In this document: in pieces, positions 39,028-48,110 of the stretch | How positions within the stretch are numbered: the stretch's first letter is position 1 | Layout of the letters: every line of letters begins with the position of its first letter | Assembly (NCBI GenBank): GCA_015223225.1 | Contig: JADFCQ010000001.1 | Coordinates: 930,001 to 994,000 of the forward strand | From: Acetobacteraceae bacterium H6797 | Lineage (GTDB): Bacteria; Pseudomonadota; Alphaproteobacteria; Acetobacterales; Acetobacteraceae | Reading direction: 5' to 3' | Length of the DNA: 64,000 nucleotides | Translations under genes and position numbers: made by a program | Notes under the pieces: generated by a model | Told to the model about the DNA's origin: nothing | What the model saw: only the letters and a program-made list of their open reading frames with translations | Databases searched by the model: none

Positions 39028-40599
39028 ATGACGCCCCGCCGCCCGCTCCTCGCCCTGGCCGCCCTCGCGGCCCTTCCCCGCGCCGCGCGCGCCCAAGGCC
39101 AGCAGGAAGCCCGCATCGCGCTCCAGACCGAAACCAGCTCCATCGACCCGCACTTCGCCCTGGTCGGCGCCAACCAGACCATCGCGATGCATATCTTCGA
39201 CCCGCTGATCGGCGCGGACGCCAATATGCGCCCCACCCCCGGCCTCACCAGCTTCGAACAAACGGCCCAAGACGCGTGGGACTTCACCATCCGCCCCGGC
39301 GCCACCTTCCACGACGGCTCCCCCGTCACGGCGGAAGACATCGCCTTCTCCCTCGAGCGCATGCCCAAAGTCCCCGGTAGCCCCGCGCCCTTCATCCGCA
39401 TGGCCGCCACCACCGCCGGCATCGAAATCCTCGACACCACCACCATCCGCCTCCGCACCCGCGGGCCGGACCCCTCCCTGCCGCTCCACGCCATGACGGC
39501 CTATATCGTCTCCAAAAAGGCCGCCACCGACGCCTCCACCGCCGACTTCAACGGCGGCCGCGCGGCGATCGGCTCCGGCCCCTGGCGCTTCGCCGGCTGG
39601 CAGCCCGGCAGCCAGATCCGCCTGGAACGGCATGACGCCTATTGGGGCCCCAAACCCGCCTTCCCCCGCGCCACCATCCGCCCCATCGCCAACGACGCCG
39701 CCCGCCTCACCGCCCTCCTGGCGGGCGATGTGGACCTGATCGACGGCGTCCCCCCCAACGAAATCCCCCGCCTCGCCGGGCGCTCCGACACCCGCCTCGC
39801 CCAAAGCCCCTCCTCGCGCCTCATCTACATCGCGCTCGACCAGGCAAACGACGTCTCCCCCTTCGTCACGGCGAAAGACGGCTCCCCCCTCCCGAAAAAC
39901 CCGCTGCGAGACCCGCGCATCCGCAAGGCCCTCTCCTTCGCCATCAACCGGGACCTGATCGTCGCCCGCATCCTCAACGGCGCCGCCACCCCGGCCGGCC
40001 AACTCGTGCCCCGCGGCTTCCTGGGCTACGACCCGGAAATCCTGCCCCCGCCCTTCGCGCCCGACCGCGCCAAACGCCTCCTGACCGAGGCAGGCTTCCC
40101 CGACGGCTTCCGCATCACCCTCCACTCGCCCAACAACCGCTATGTGGAGGATGACAAAACCGCCCAGGCCATCGGCCAAATGTGGGCCCGCATTGGCATC
40201 GACGCGCGCGTGGAGGTCATGCCCTCCAACGTCTTCTTCACCCGGGCGGGAAAGCGCGAATTCTCGGCCTTCCTCATCGGCTTCGGCAACTCCTCGGGCG
40301 ACGCCTATCCCGGCCTCTCCCAAGTGCTGATGACCTTCAACGCCCAACGCGGCCTCGGCGGCCTCAACCGCGCCCGCTATGCCAACATGGCCTTCGATGC
40401 CCTGATGGAACAGGCCCGCACCGAAACCGGAGACCTCCGCGCAGACCTCCTGCGCAAGGCCCAAGGCGTCGCCTTCACCGACGACGCCGCCATCCTGCCC
40501 CTGCACTTCCCGAACAACACCTGGGCCACCCGCGCTGGCTTCGCCTACCAACCCGCCGTGGAAGAGGCGACCCTGGCCCATCACTTGACGCCGGGTTAG
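39028..40599 (+). CDS. Family 5 (peptide/nickel-type) ABC substrate-binding protein
   Basis: A 523-residue periplasmic binding protein of solute-binding family 5. Signal peptide about 1-22 (ending ARAQ). The lobes show the usual DPHFALVGANQTIAMHIFDPL and WDFTIRPGATFHDGSPVTAEDI near the N-terminus. No permease or ATPase follows, so it is an orphan binding protein that may use the transporter at 49-53 kb or one elsewhere. A palindrome pair follows its stop. ATG 39028 directly precedes the signal peptide. Confidence 0.85.
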   Translation: MTPRRPLLALAALAALPRAARAQGQQEARIALQTETSSIDPHFALVGANQTIAMHIFDPLIGADANMRPTPGLTSFEQTAQDAWDFTIRPGATFHDGSPVTAEDIAFSLERMPKVPGSPAPFIRMAATTAGIEILDTTTIRLRTRGPDPSLPLHAMTAYIVSKKAATDASTADFNGGRAAIGSGPWRFAGWQPGSQIRLERHDAYWGPKPAFPRATIRPIANDAARLTALLAGDVDLIDGVPPNEIPRLAGRSDTRLAQSPSSRLIYIALDQANDVSPFVTAKDGSPLPKNPLRDPRIRKALSFAINRDLIVARILNGAATPAGQLVPRGFLGYDPEILPPPFAPDRAKRLLTEAGFPDGFRITLHSPNNRYVEDDKTAQAIGQMWARIGIDARVEVMPSNVFFTRAGKREFSAFLIGFGNSSGDAYPGLSQVLMTFNAQRGLGGLNRARYANMAFDALMEQARTETGDLRADLLRKAQGVAFTDDAAILPLHFPNNTWATRAGFAYQPAVEEATLAHHLTPG

Positions 40600-40607
40600 G
40601 GCGCTCC

Positions 40608-40663
40608 CAGGGGAGGCGCCGCCTCCCCTGCCCCCTCCGCTGGGGAGGCAAGCGCCTCCCCAG
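40608..40663. repeat. Palindrome pair after the peptide-binding gene
   Basis: CAGGGGAGGC-GCC-GCCTCCCCTG (40608-40630) and CTGGGGAGGC-AAGC-GCCTCCCCAG (40640-40663), the second followed by ACCCC. Both have perfect 10-bp stems and belong to the same family as 4146-4167 and 34851-34912. They separate a native gene from the AT-rich restriction-modification operon. Confidence 0.65.
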
Positions 40664-40741
40664 ACCCCGGCGTCTATAAGCGTAGGCGCAGTTGAGCTTG
40701 GGCCTCAGCAACCATCTCTGGCCGACGCTTACTTCTTGGTC

Positions 40742-41554
40742 CTAAATATCAATATCGCGGTCGGCCTCAGCATCCGCCGCCTCAATTTCAACAAGCGCCT
40801 GCTTGCCCTCAGAAAAAGTGACGATACTACTCGGAAGTCCAATGAATACCATTGGGCAGGGATTTCCGACCCCGCGATGAATCCGATCTTCCAATTTTCT
40901 CCAATGAGTAGTAGCTTCGCCAAATTTGTCGCTAGTAAATTTCCGAGCAAAAGCATCTCGGAAATTGAGGGGCATTTTGGATCGTGTGGTCTGTTTGACG
41001 ATGAAATTTCTTTGCTTACTTGTGGGGTCATAGCCCCACTCTCTCATATCATCTAATTTATCGATATTCTGCTCGTCAAGAAATCTACTCACTAAATCGC
41101 GCATCCCTTCATGCAAAGAGCGCCCTCTAGTCACAATCACACCTACTGAAATCGCCCCATCGGCATGAAGGCGTTTAAAATTCTCTAGATCCCTGTCATA
41201 AAATGGGTCTTTGTTGTTCCATTCAATTTCCATAGCTATCGTTTTTCCGTTTGAGAACGTCTTCACATGATCGATCTCATGTGATTGCGATTCTCTGGAA
41301 ACACCATTTATTACTTTCTGAACAACAAAAGTGAACTTGTTCCAGCCAAGAGAGGCCAACGCTCTTCTAAGACGTTGCGTTCCTTTTGACTCTCCTCCGC
41401 CGCCCGCAATGATTTCCTGAATAGGAATCGATGCGCCCAGCAAAGCGTTTTCAAGTTCTACCGCAGCATCTGGGAAGTCCACGCTGAGGATTGCCTCAGC
41501 GTGGGCCGTAAACTCGACCTGATAGCCGCGCGCCAGTAAGGACTCGAATAACAT
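40742..41554 (-). CDS. BglII-like type II restriction endonuclease
   Basis: A 270-residue nuclease related to the BglII family (PD-(D/E)XK fold). Asp95 (in EIDHVK) and Glu109/Glu111 (AMEIEWNNKDPF) form the catalytic set; the spacing of two glutamates with one residue between them recalls BamHI, and EWNNKDPFYDRDL is the BglII-family signature. It would cut DNA at an unknown site unless methylated. It is the third gene of a - strand operon with a regulator and a methylase. A TTG at 41572 is an alternative start. AT-rich codon use shows transfer. Confidence 0.8.
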   Translation of the reverse strand: MLFESLLARGYQVEFTAHAEAILSVDFPDAAVELENALLGASIPIQEIIAGGGGESKGTQRLRRALASLGWNKFTFVVQKVINGVSRESQSHEIDHVKTFSNGKTIAMEIEWNNKDPFYDRDLENFKRLHADGAISVGVIVTRGRSLHEGMRDLVSRFLDEQNIDKLDDMREWGYDPTSKQRNFIVKQTTRSKMPLNFRDAFARKFTSDKFGEATTHWRKLEDRIHRGVGNPCPMVFIGLPSSIVTFSEGKQALVEIEAADAEADRDIDI

Positions 41555-41607
41555 GGCGCTGACGCTAACCAATAAGAAGCGACTTAGGAAGGCTGCTCGG
41601 GCGCGTC

Positions 41608-42312
41608 CTAATCTGTTACGAGCAGTCGCGCCTGACGATTGTCTACGTCCCGGCGGGTACGCCCACCTTCCCTAATAGACCGGTCAGTCGCGGAATTATG
41701 TGAATAAGTAGCCCAGGTCGGCTCATAGCTCTCAGACTGGTTACCCCACACTGTCCAACCGGGCCGAGGCCCGCGCGCAAACATCTCCAACCGAGGACCC
41801 GGACTACAACCCTCGATAAGTGGATATTGTTCATCCGGCTTGCGACTGTGCTCGCGTTTACGGGTTCCAAGGTAATTTACTTGCGTGCGACCCAAATGCA
41901 AGGTTCGGGCATTCTTCCCCCTAATCCCAAACAACAAAATTTCAGTTACATTTCTGAAATAAAACCCGACCCCACGACCGTCAGAGCCACCGTCTTTCCG
42001 AAGTTTATGCCATATAATATTTGATTTATAAGTAAATCCCCATGCCTTCATCACTTCCAATCCTTCCGGAAGAAGCGCATTAGGCACCCAGAGATATAGA
42101 TGTGCAGTCGGCGCTAAAGCTTCACACACAGGAAGCGCCTTGATTTCCTCTAAGTGCATCGTGCCGTAGCGATTCAGGCGCCGATGCTCGGGAGCGACTT
42201 TGCCTGTTCTATTAGTAAACTGCCACGGCGGATCCGCTAAAACAGTACCAAACTGGAGATTTGATACGGAGCGCCTGAAGTCAGAAATTGCCTCGTTGGT
42301 TTGGTCGCTCAT
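41608..42312 (-). CDS. MT-A70-family adenine DNA methyltransferase
   Basis: A 234-residue N6-adenine methyltransferase. The catalytic motif DPPW is at 27-30, and the SAM-binding part is at the C-terminus (GPRLEMFARGPRPGWTVWGN), which is the permuted order of the MT-A70/beta class. TAHLYLWVPNALLPEGLEVM and NIIWHKLRKDGG complete the match. It would protect the sites of the nuclease encoded 35 bases downstream. ATG 42312 has AAGG five bases upstream; ATG 42324 is an alternative overlapping the previous gene. AT-rich insert. Confidence 0.85.
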   Translation of the reverse strand: MSDQTNEAISDFRRSVSNLQFGTVLADPPWQFTNRTGKVAPEHRRLNRYGTMHLEEIKALPVCEALAPTAHLYLWVPNALLPEGLEVMKAWGFTYKSNIIWHKLRKDGGSDGRGVGFYFRNVTEILLFGIRGKNARTLHLGRTQVNYLGTRKREHSRKPDEQYPLIEGCSPGPRLEMFARGPRPGWTVWGNQSESYEPTWATYSHNSATDRSIREGGRTRRDVDNRQARLLVTD

Positions 42313-42313
42313 T

Positions 42314-42592
42314 TCAACCTTCATTGCGCTTTGGGCTCCGAACAACGGGCTCGGCAACAGCAAGGCCCGAGGCCTCATAATGCTGCCAAATCTCTGTAAA
42401 GAGTTCGTTGGGCTCCTGCCCTCGAAGGGCAGCCAAAGCCTTAAAACGACGCTTTAGATCTTGTGGTATGCGAACTTGCAGGGGCTCTTTGACATCGAGC
42501 CGTTCGGAAGATCGCCCTTCGCTTTTACGGAGGTGTCGGGGTCGGGCCAACCTTGGGGACGATTCGGGAGCTTGCATGGCCTGAATCTGCAT
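42314..42592 (-). CDS. Ribbon-helix-helix protein of the restriction-modification operon
   Basis: About 92 residues. The C-terminal part (LDVKEPLQVRIPQDLKRRFKALAALRGQEPNELFTEIWQHYE) is a ribbon-helix-helix DNA-binding domain of the Arc/CopG/ParG type. Its stop overlaps the methylase gene region, so it heads the operon and may be the controller. Start choice is uncertain: in-frame ATGs occur at 42577, 42592, 42673 and 42679; the upstream ones overlap the promoter of the divergent gene, so a downstream one is preferred. Two GCATGC palindromes lie at 42589-42602, over or just upstream of the start, and could be its operator. Confidence 0.6.
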   Translation of the reverse strand: MQIQAMQAPESSPRLARPRHLRKSEGRSSERLDVKEPLQVRIPQDLKRRFKALAALRGQEPNELFTEIWQHYEASGLAVAEPVVRSPKRNEG

Positions 42593-42603
42593 GCCTGCAT
42601 GCA
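42588..42603. promoter_or_regulatory. Twin GCATGC palindromes, candidate operator
   Basis: GCATGC at 42589-42594 and at 42597-42602, spaced by two bases, within TGCATGC-C-TGCATGCA. Adjacent short palindromes eight bases apart fit cooperative ribbon-helix-helix binding. Located at the 5' end of the regulator gene. Confidence 0.4.
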
Positions 42604-42641
42604 CGCAGTCAACAATATGGCTTCGAAATTCATCGGAGATC

Positions 42642-42670
42642 TTGACTAAATTCCTATCTCCCGCTACAAA
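42642..42670 (+). promoter_or_regulatory. Promoter for the transposase-domain gene
   Basis: TTGACT (42642-42647), a 17-base spacer and TACAAA (42665-42670) match a sigma-70 promoter. The expected transcription start falls at or a few bases before the ATG at 42678, so the mRNA would be leaderless. Confidence 0.55.
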
Positions 42671-42677
42671 CATTCCC

Positions 42678-43262
42678 ATGCGCGCCGCCCCTCACCCCCA
42701 CCGCCCCCTCACCGACCTCGAATTCCACGCCCTCCTCCCCTACCTCCTCCCCCGCTCCCCCCAGGGCCGCCGCATCGCCGACTTGCGCACGCGCATCGAC
42801 GGCATTTTCCACATCGCCTGCTCCCTCTCCCCCTGGCGCGAGCTTCCGCCCCAATACGGCCGCCCCGATACCCTCTCCCGCTACTTCCGCCGCCTCACCG
42901 AAAAGGGCCTCTGGCAGCGCCTGCTTGATGCCCTGGCCCACACGGCGCCCAACCACCCCCTCCGCGCCATCCAGCACTTCATCTTCCGCGCCTGCCGCCG
43001 CGCCTCCCGCCAGCTCGGCCTGGCCTTCAACCGCTTCGTGCGCGAAATCGGCTTCCCCCAGGCCCTGCCCGGCCCGCCCCACCTCATCGCCAATCCCCTT
43101 TTGTCCGAAACCTGCGCCGCCGCGCGCCTCAGCCCGCCGAAATCCCGCACGGCCACCGCCACCGAGGCCTTCCTGGCCCAGGTCGGCGCCCTCAAAACCC
43201 TCTGGTCCATCGCCGCCGGCCGCGCCCGCCTGCCCCGCGCGCTGAAACTGGGCTGGCTGTGA
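42678..43262 (+). CDS. Domesticated transposase N-terminal domain protein (DUF4096-like)
   Basis: A 194-residue protein. Residues 11-90 (LTDLEFHALLPYLL, then DLRTRIDGIFHI, PWRELPPQYGRPDTLSRYFRRLTEKGLWQRLLDAL) match the DUF4096 helix-turn-helix domain of IS5-family transposases. The catalytic DDE domain is missing and is replaced by an unrelated basic helical region to the end. There are no terminal inverted repeats, the gene is as GC-rich as native genes and it has a good promoter. This suggests a domesticated DNA-binding protein rather than a decaying insertion sequence. It lies back-to-back with the restriction-modification operon. Confidence 0.7.
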   Translation: MRAAPHPHRPLTDLEFHALLPYLLPRSPQGRRIADLRTRIDGIFHIACSLSPWRELPPQYGRPDTLSRYFRRLTEKGLWQRLLDALAHTAPNHPLRAIQHFIFRACRRASRQLGLAFNRFVREIGFPQALPGPPHLIANPLLSETCAAARLSPPKSRTATATEAFLAQVGALKTLWSIAAGRARLPRALKLGWL

Positions 43263-43309
43263 GCGCCAAACCCCTTCCCGCCGGCCCCGAAGCGCCTAAG
43301 CTCGCCCGC

Positions 43310-45133
43310 ATGAACCGCACCGAACACCGCGTGCCGCTTCGTGACGGCACCTTGCTGGCCACCGATCTCTACCTCCCCGATGGCCCCGGCCCCTTCCCGG
43401 TCATCATGGAGCGCACGCCCTACGGCAAGCGCGAGGTCAGCCGCAGCGAGCGCTCGGCCGCCAACGCCACCCCGGCCCGGCGCGGCGAGGTGGCCGAAAC
43501 CTTCACCCAGGCCGGCTACGCGGTGGTCTATCAGGATGTCCGCGGCCGCCACGCCAGCGAAGGCACGTTCGTAAAGTACCTCTCCGATGCCGAAGACGGC
43601 TTCGATACCATGGCCTGGGTCATGGCCCAGCCCTGGTGCAACGGCCGCATCGGCACCATGGGCCTCTCCTACGCCGCCCATACCCAGGCCGCGCTGGGCT
43701 GCCTCAACCCGCCCGGCCTCGCCGCCCAGGTGCTGGATTCAGGCGGCTTCGCCGATAGCTACCAGGGCGGCATCCGCTACGGCGGCGCCTTCGAGCTGAA
43801 ACAGGCCACCTGGGCCTATACCCAGGCCCTCCTCGCGCCCGAAACCAAGGCCGATCCCCTGCGCGAAGCCGCCCTGAAGGCGGAAGACATCCGCGGCTGG
43901 TTCGCCCGCTTCCCCTGGAAGCCCGGCCACTCCCCCATCCGCCACGCGCCCGATTACGAGGCCTATCTCTTCGAGCAATGGCGCGAGGGCGCCTTCGGCC
44001 CCTTCTGGGAAAAGCTCGGCATCTACGCCAAGGGCTATCACCACCAATACGCCAACGTGCCCATGGTCCATATGTCGTCCTGGTATGACCCATACCCGCG
44101 CACGGCCACCGACAATTTCACCGGCCTGAAGGCCCATGGCAAAGGCCCCCAATTCCTCATCCTCGGCCCCTGGACGCACGGCAACCGCTCCGTCACCTGG
44201 TCCGGCGGCGTCGATTTCGGTGAAGCCGCCACGATCGACAGCTGGTGCGGCGATTGGCGCTCCTTCCGCCTCCGCTTCTTCGATCGCTTCCTGCGCGGCA
44301 TCGAGAACGGCGTGGAGAAAGACGCCCCCGTCCGCCTCTTCGTCATGGGCGGCGGCTCCGGCCGGAAAAACGCCGAAGGCCGCATGGAACATGGCGGCCA
44401 ATGGCGCGAGGAGGCCGACTGGCCCCTCCCCGGCACCCGCTTCACGCCCTTCTACCTGCACACCGATGGCAGCCTCTCGGCCCAGAAGCCCGCCGAAAGC
44501 GCCCCGCCCCTGAGCTATGATTACGACCCGAAAAACCCCACCCCGAGCATCGGCGGCTCCATCACCTCGGGCGAGCCCATCATGGTCGGCGGCGGCTTCG
44601 ATCAGGTCGAGGGCCCCGATTTCTTCGGCTGCCACCCGCCCTATATCCCCATGGCCGCCCGCGCCGACGTCCTCGCCTTCCAAACCGCCCCGCTCGAGGA
44701 AGATGTCGAAATCACCGGCCCCATCGAGGTGAAGCTCTGGGTCGCCACCGACGGCCCCGATACCGATTTCACCGCCAAGCTCGTCGACGTCTACCCGCCC
44801 AATGCCGACTATCCCCACGGCTACGCGCTCAACATCACCGACGGCATCATCCGCTGCCGCTACCGGAATGACTGGTCCAACCCCGAGCCCATGGTCCCCG
44901 ACGAGCCCACCGAAATCACCGTGACGCTCTTCCCCACCAGCAATCTCTTCAAGGCCGGCCACCGCATCCGCATCGACATCGCCTCGGCCAATTTCCCCCA
45001 TTACGACCAGAACCCGAATACCGGCGAACCCGACGGCAATTGGCGCCGCAGCCGCGTGGCCCGGAACACCGTCTTCCTCGACGCCTCCCGCCCCTCCCAC
45101 GCCCTCCTGCCCGTCATCCCGGCCCGCCGATGA
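43310..45133 (+). CDS. CocE/NonD-family hydrolase
   Basis: A 607-residue alpha/beta hydrolase of the CocE/NonD (X-Pro dipeptidyl-peptidase S15) family. The N-terminal [22 protein letters not shown], the nucleophile region [12 protein letters not shown] (Ser in GLSYAA) and the C-terminal jelly-roll domain ([22 protein letters not shown]) are present. It probably hydrolyses an ester or amide. GTG 43259, which overlaps the previous stop, is an alternative start; ATG 43310 directly precedes the conserved domain. Confidence 0.87.
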   Translation: MNRTEHRVPLRDGTLLATDLYLPDGPGPFPVIMERTPYGKREVSRSERSAANATPARRGEVAETFTQAGYAVVYQDVRGRHASEGTFVKYLSDAEDGFDTMAWVMAQPWCNGRIGTMGLSYAAHTQAALGCLNPPGLAAQVLDSGGFADSYQGGIRYGGAFELKQATWAYTQALLAPETKADPLREAALKAEDIRGWFARFPWKPGHSPIRHAPDYEAYLFEQWREGAFGPFWEKLGIYAKGYHHQYANVPMVHMSSWYDPYPRTATDNFTGLKAHGKGPQFLILGPWTHGNRSVTWSGGVDFGEAATIDSWCGDWRSFRLRFFDRFLRGIENGVEKDAPVRLFVMGGGSGRKNAEGRMEHGGQWREEADWPLPGTRFTPFYLHTDGSLSAQKPAESAPPLSYDYDPKNPTPSIGGSITSGEPIMVGGGFDQVEGPDFFGCHPPYIPMAARADVLAFQTAPLEEDVEITGPIEVKLWVATDGPDTDFTAKLVDVYPPNADYPHGYALNITDGIIRCRYRNDWSNPEPMVPDEPTEITVTLFPTSNLFKAGHRIRIDIASANFPHYDQNPNTGEPDGNWRRSRVARNTVFLDASRPSHALLPVIPARR

Positions 45134-45275
45134 CCCTCCGGCCGCGCTCCCCATCCCCCTTTGCGGGGAGCGCGCGCCCAGCCAAGATGCGAATGCGTCC
45201 TATTTCTATTATCATGTTGATTTACAACGATTTTTTCACTTCACTTCCGCCACGACACGTCTATCTTGCGCTGCG

Positions 45276-46232
45276 ATGAAGCGCCTCCCAGACCTTTCCG
45301 AAGCCGAAATCCTCGCCCTGGCCGTCGCCAATGAGGAAGAAGACAGCCGCATCTACGCGACCTTCGCGATGCGCCTGCGCGGCCTCTACCCCGCCACCGC
45401 CAAGCTCTTCGACGGCATGGCCGAGGAGGAGCAGGATCATAAGAACCAGCTCCTTAGCCTCTATCGGTCCAAGTTCGGCCCCGAGCTGCCCTATATCACC
45501 CGCGCCGATGTCCACGGCTTCCTCAAGCGCAACCCCATCTGGCTCGCTGAGGATCTGCGGATCGAAGCCGTCCGCCGCCAGGCCGCGGAGATGGAGCGCG
45601 AGGCCGGCGCCTTCTACGCCCGCGCCGCCGAGCGCGCGCTCGATGTCGATGTCCGCCGCCTCCTGGGCGATCTCGCCCTGATCGAAGGCAAGCACGAGGA
45701 ACGCGCCGAGCAGCTCACCGAAACCCATCTCACCGAGAACGCCAAGGAGGCCGAGGCCCATACCGCCCGCCGTCTCTTCGTCCTCCAGGTGGTGCAGCCC
45801 GGTCTCGCCGGCCTCATCGACGGCTCGGTCTCGACGCTCGCGCCCATCTTCGCCGCCGCCTTCGCGACGCAGAATTCCCACGATGCCTTCGTCGTCGGCC
45901 TCGCCGCCTCCCTTGGTGCCGGCATCAGCATGGGCCTGACCGAAGCCCTCTCCGACGATGGCGAAATCACCGGCCGCGGCACCCCCTGGCTGCGCGGCGT
46001 GGTCTGCGGGCTGATGACCGCCCTCGGCGGCCTCGGCCACACCCTGCCCTATCTCATCACCGACTTCTGGACCGCGACCGCCGTCGCCGCCCTCGTCGTC
46101 GCGATCGAGCTGATCGCCATCGCCTGGATCCGCTACCGCTTCATGCAGACGCCCTTCGGCTCCGCCATCGTCCAGGTCGTCCTCGGCGGCCTCCTGGTGC
46201 TGGCGACCGGCATTTTCATCGGCAGCTCGTGA
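45276..46232 (+). CDS. mbfA: Ferritin-VIT1 fusion iron exporter (MbfA-like)
   Basis: A 318-residue protein. Residues 1-150 are a rubrerythrin-like ferritin domain with the metal ligands in [31 protein letters not shown] and [12 protein letters not shown]. Residues 155-318 are a VIT1/CCC1 membrane domain ([19 protein letters not shown] and three to four more helices). This architecture is MbfA of Bradyrhizobium and Agrobacterium, an inner-membrane iron exporter that lowers iron and oxidative stress and is repressed by Irr. The AT-rich stretch 45187-45245 is the likely control region, but I do not see a clear Irr box. Confidence 0.9.
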   Translation: MKRLPDLSEAEILALAVANEEEDSRIYATFAMRLRGLYPATAKLFDGMAEEEQDHKNQLLSLYRSKFGPELPYITRADVHGFLKRNPIWLAEDLRIEAVRRQAAEMEREAGAFYARAAERALDVDVRRLLGDLALIEGKHEERAEQLTETHLTENAKEAEAHTARRLFVLQVVQPGLAGLIDGSVSTLAPIFAAAFATQNSHDAFVVGLAASLGAGISMGLTEALSDDGEITGRGTPWLRGVVCGLMTALGGLGHTLPYLITDFWTATAVAALVVAIELIAIAWIRYRFMQTPFGSAIVQVVLGGLLVLATGIFIGSS

Positions 46233-46322
46233 CGCCCGGCGCGACGCGGAAGCCTCACCCGGCCCGCCTCGCGCCCATTCATCCCCTTCCGTCCGAAACC
46301 GGCCTCGCACGGGCCGTAAAAA

Positions 46323-46352
46323 AAGGCGCGGTGCGAACCCGCACCGCGCCTT
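46323..46352 (-). terminator. Strong terminator of the helicase gene
   Basis: A perfect 12-bp stem (AAGGCGCGGTGC / GCACCGCGCCTT) with a 6-base loop; on the - strand it is followed by seven T residues (46318-46324). It lies 39 bases after the stop of the RNA helicase gene. Confidence 0.85.
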
Positions 46353-46390
46353 CTCATCTCACGAGGCCCGAAACCGGGCCTCCCGCCGCC

Positions 46391-47809
46391 TCAGCGGCCG
46401 CCGTCGCGACGACGGCTCGACTGCTGGCCGCCACCGCCGCCACCCTGGCTGCGCTGGCGCTGCGGACGCTGGCCCTGCGGCTGGCGATTGCCGCCGCCAC
46501 CACCCCCGCCGCCACCATGGCTGCGCTGCTGCTGGCCCTGGGCGCGTTGGCCCTGGCCGCCATGGCGATGCCCGCCACCGCCGCCCGGGCGCTGCCCACG
46601 GCCCTGGCGCGGCAGCTTGGAGACATGGATCGTCTCCTCGTCGCTCGCGCCCGGCAGGCGGCGATCCACCTGCGGGATGGACTGGCGCGTCGTCTTCTCG
46701 ATGTCGCGCAGCAACCCGCGCTCCGAGGTATCGCAGAAGGCGATGGCCATGCCCGTCGCACCCGCGCGCGCGGTGCGGCCGATGCGATGGACATAGGCTT
46801 CCGGCACATCCGGCAGCTCATAATTGATGACGTGCGTGACGCCCTCGACGTCGATGCCGCGCGCGGCGATATCGGTCGCGACCAGCACGCGCACTTCGCC
46901 GTCACGGAAGCCGCCCAGCGCGCGCTCGCGCGCGCCCTGGCTCTTATTGCCGTGGATGGCGGCCGCATTGATGCTCGCCGCCTCAAGGAACTTCACGACC
47001 TTGTCCGCGCCATGCTTGGTGCGGGTGAAGACGAGGGTGCGGGCGAAGCTGGGGTCGGCCAGCAGCTCGACCAGCAGGTCGCGCTTGCGCTCGGCCTCGA
47101 TCAGCACCACGGCCTGGCGCACCTTCTCGGCGGTCGTGGCGACCGGCGTGACGGAGACCTTGGCGGGCTTGCTGAGCATCTCTTCCGCGAGCTGGCCGAT
47201 TTGGTTCGGCATGGTCGCGCTGAAGAAGACGTTCTGGCGGCGATTGACCATGTGGCTCAGGATGCGACGGATCGGCACCAGGAAGCCCAGGTCGAGCATG
47301 TGGTCGGCTTCGTCGAGCACCACCACCTCGGTCATGTCGAGGCGGATCGCGCCCGTGCCGACATGGTCGAGCAGGCGGCCCGGCGTCGCGACGAGAACGT
47401 CCACGCCGCGCGACATCGCCTTGATCTGCGGCTGGTGGCCCACGCCACCGACCACAACGGCGACCGAGACGCCGACATAGCGGCCATAGGCGCGCGCGTT
47501 ATCGGCGATCTGGGCCGCGAGCTCACGCGTTGGCGCGAGAACGAGCGCCCGGCAGCCGCGGGCGACCGGGCGCTGCTTGTCCTCGTTGAAGCGGTGAAGG
47601 ATCGGCAGCATGAAGCTGGCCGTCTTGCCCGTGCCGGTCTGGGCGATGCCCAGCACGTCCCGGCCTTCGAGCAGATAGGGAATGGTCTGCGCCTGAATAG
47701 GGGTCGGCGTGGTGTAACCCTCCGAGGCGACGGCTCGGAGGATAGGCTCGGCGAGGCCGAGCGAAGCGAAATCGGTCAAGTGCGACTCGTTCTTTCGCGA
47801 TACCGGCAT
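46391..47809 (-). CDS. rhlE: DEAD-box RNA helicase, RhlE type
   Basis: A 472-residue DEAD-box helicase. In order it shows Q motif TPIQAQTIP, Walker A AQTGTGKT, PTRELAAQI, DEAD (in VLDEADHML), SAT (FFSATMP), and HRIGRTARAG. From about residue 385 a low-complexity tail rich in Gly, Gln and Arg follows (RGQRPGGGGG and similar), typical of RhlE/CsdA-like proteins that bind RNA non-specifically. It unwinds RNA in ribosome assembly or decay. The 5' leader is long (about 200-300 bases), as for cold-inducible helicases. Confidence 0.9.
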   Translation of the reverse strand: MPVSRKNESHLTDFASLGLAEPILRAVASEGYTTPTPIQAQTIPYLLEGRDVLGIAQTGTGKTASFMLPILHRFNEDKQRPVARGCRALVLAPTRELAAQIADNARAYGRYVGVSVAVVVGGVGHQPQIKAMSRGVDVLVATPGRLLDHVGTGAIRLDMTEVVVLDEADHMLDLGFLVPIRRILSHMVNRRQNVFFSATMPNQIGQLAEEMLSKPAKVSVTPVATTAEKVRQAVVLIEAERKRDLLVELLADPSFARTLVFTRTKHGADKVVKFLEAASINAAAIHGNKSQGARERALGGFRDGEVRVLVATDIAARGIDVEGVTHVINYELPDVPEAYVHRIGRTARAGATGMAIAFCDTSERGLLRDIEKTTRQSIPQVDRRLPGASDEETIHVSKLPRQGRGQRPGGGGGHRHGGQGQRAQGQQQRSHGGGGGGGGGNRQPQGQRPQRQRSQGGGGGGQQSSRRRDGGR

Positions 47810-48110
47810 AAGGGCGGGTATCGCAGGCTCCGTGAGAACCCCGCGTACTGGGCCACTCAGGTCGGATTTCCAGGCACCCGGCAGGAAAGAAGGATTTCAC
47901 CTCCCACGACGCGGCTGCGGGCCTTGGTGCCGGTAACCCCGGCAGGAATCTTCTCGCATCTGCGAAGGAAAAAATCAATCGGAATCATGCGCGTGACAGG
48001 ACGCCTCAAAAGTCCAAATCCATACATTTGTCGTCATTTTTAGATTTTCATTGCCAGATACGCTCAAGACGTGACAGAAATCCATCAGCTCACAAAACTG
48101 AGACCCGGCC
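47810..48110. other. Divergent intergenic region, AT-rich centre
   Basis: 301 bases between the divergent helicase and a small exported-protein gene. The part 47965-48065 is AT-rich and should carry the promoters. I searched by eye for DnaA boxes and riboswitch-like conserved motifs and saw none. The GC-skew change of the window lies just to the left. Confidence 0.4.

Noticed and set aside
42678..43262. Active IS5-family insertion sequence
   Set aside because: No DDE domain, terminal inverted repeats or target duplication visible.
45134..45275. Irr or Fur box upstream of mbfA
   Set aside because: The region is AT-rich, but no convincing inverted repeat of the known consensus was found.
46229..48043. 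604-codon + strand frame across the RNA helicase
   Set aside because: Antisense to a clear DEAD-box helicase with all motifs.
47810..48110. Replication origin at the skew switch
   Set aside because: The spacer is AT-rich, but I see no DnaA boxes (TTATNCACA type) and no usual origin genes nearby, so an origin is not called as a feature.
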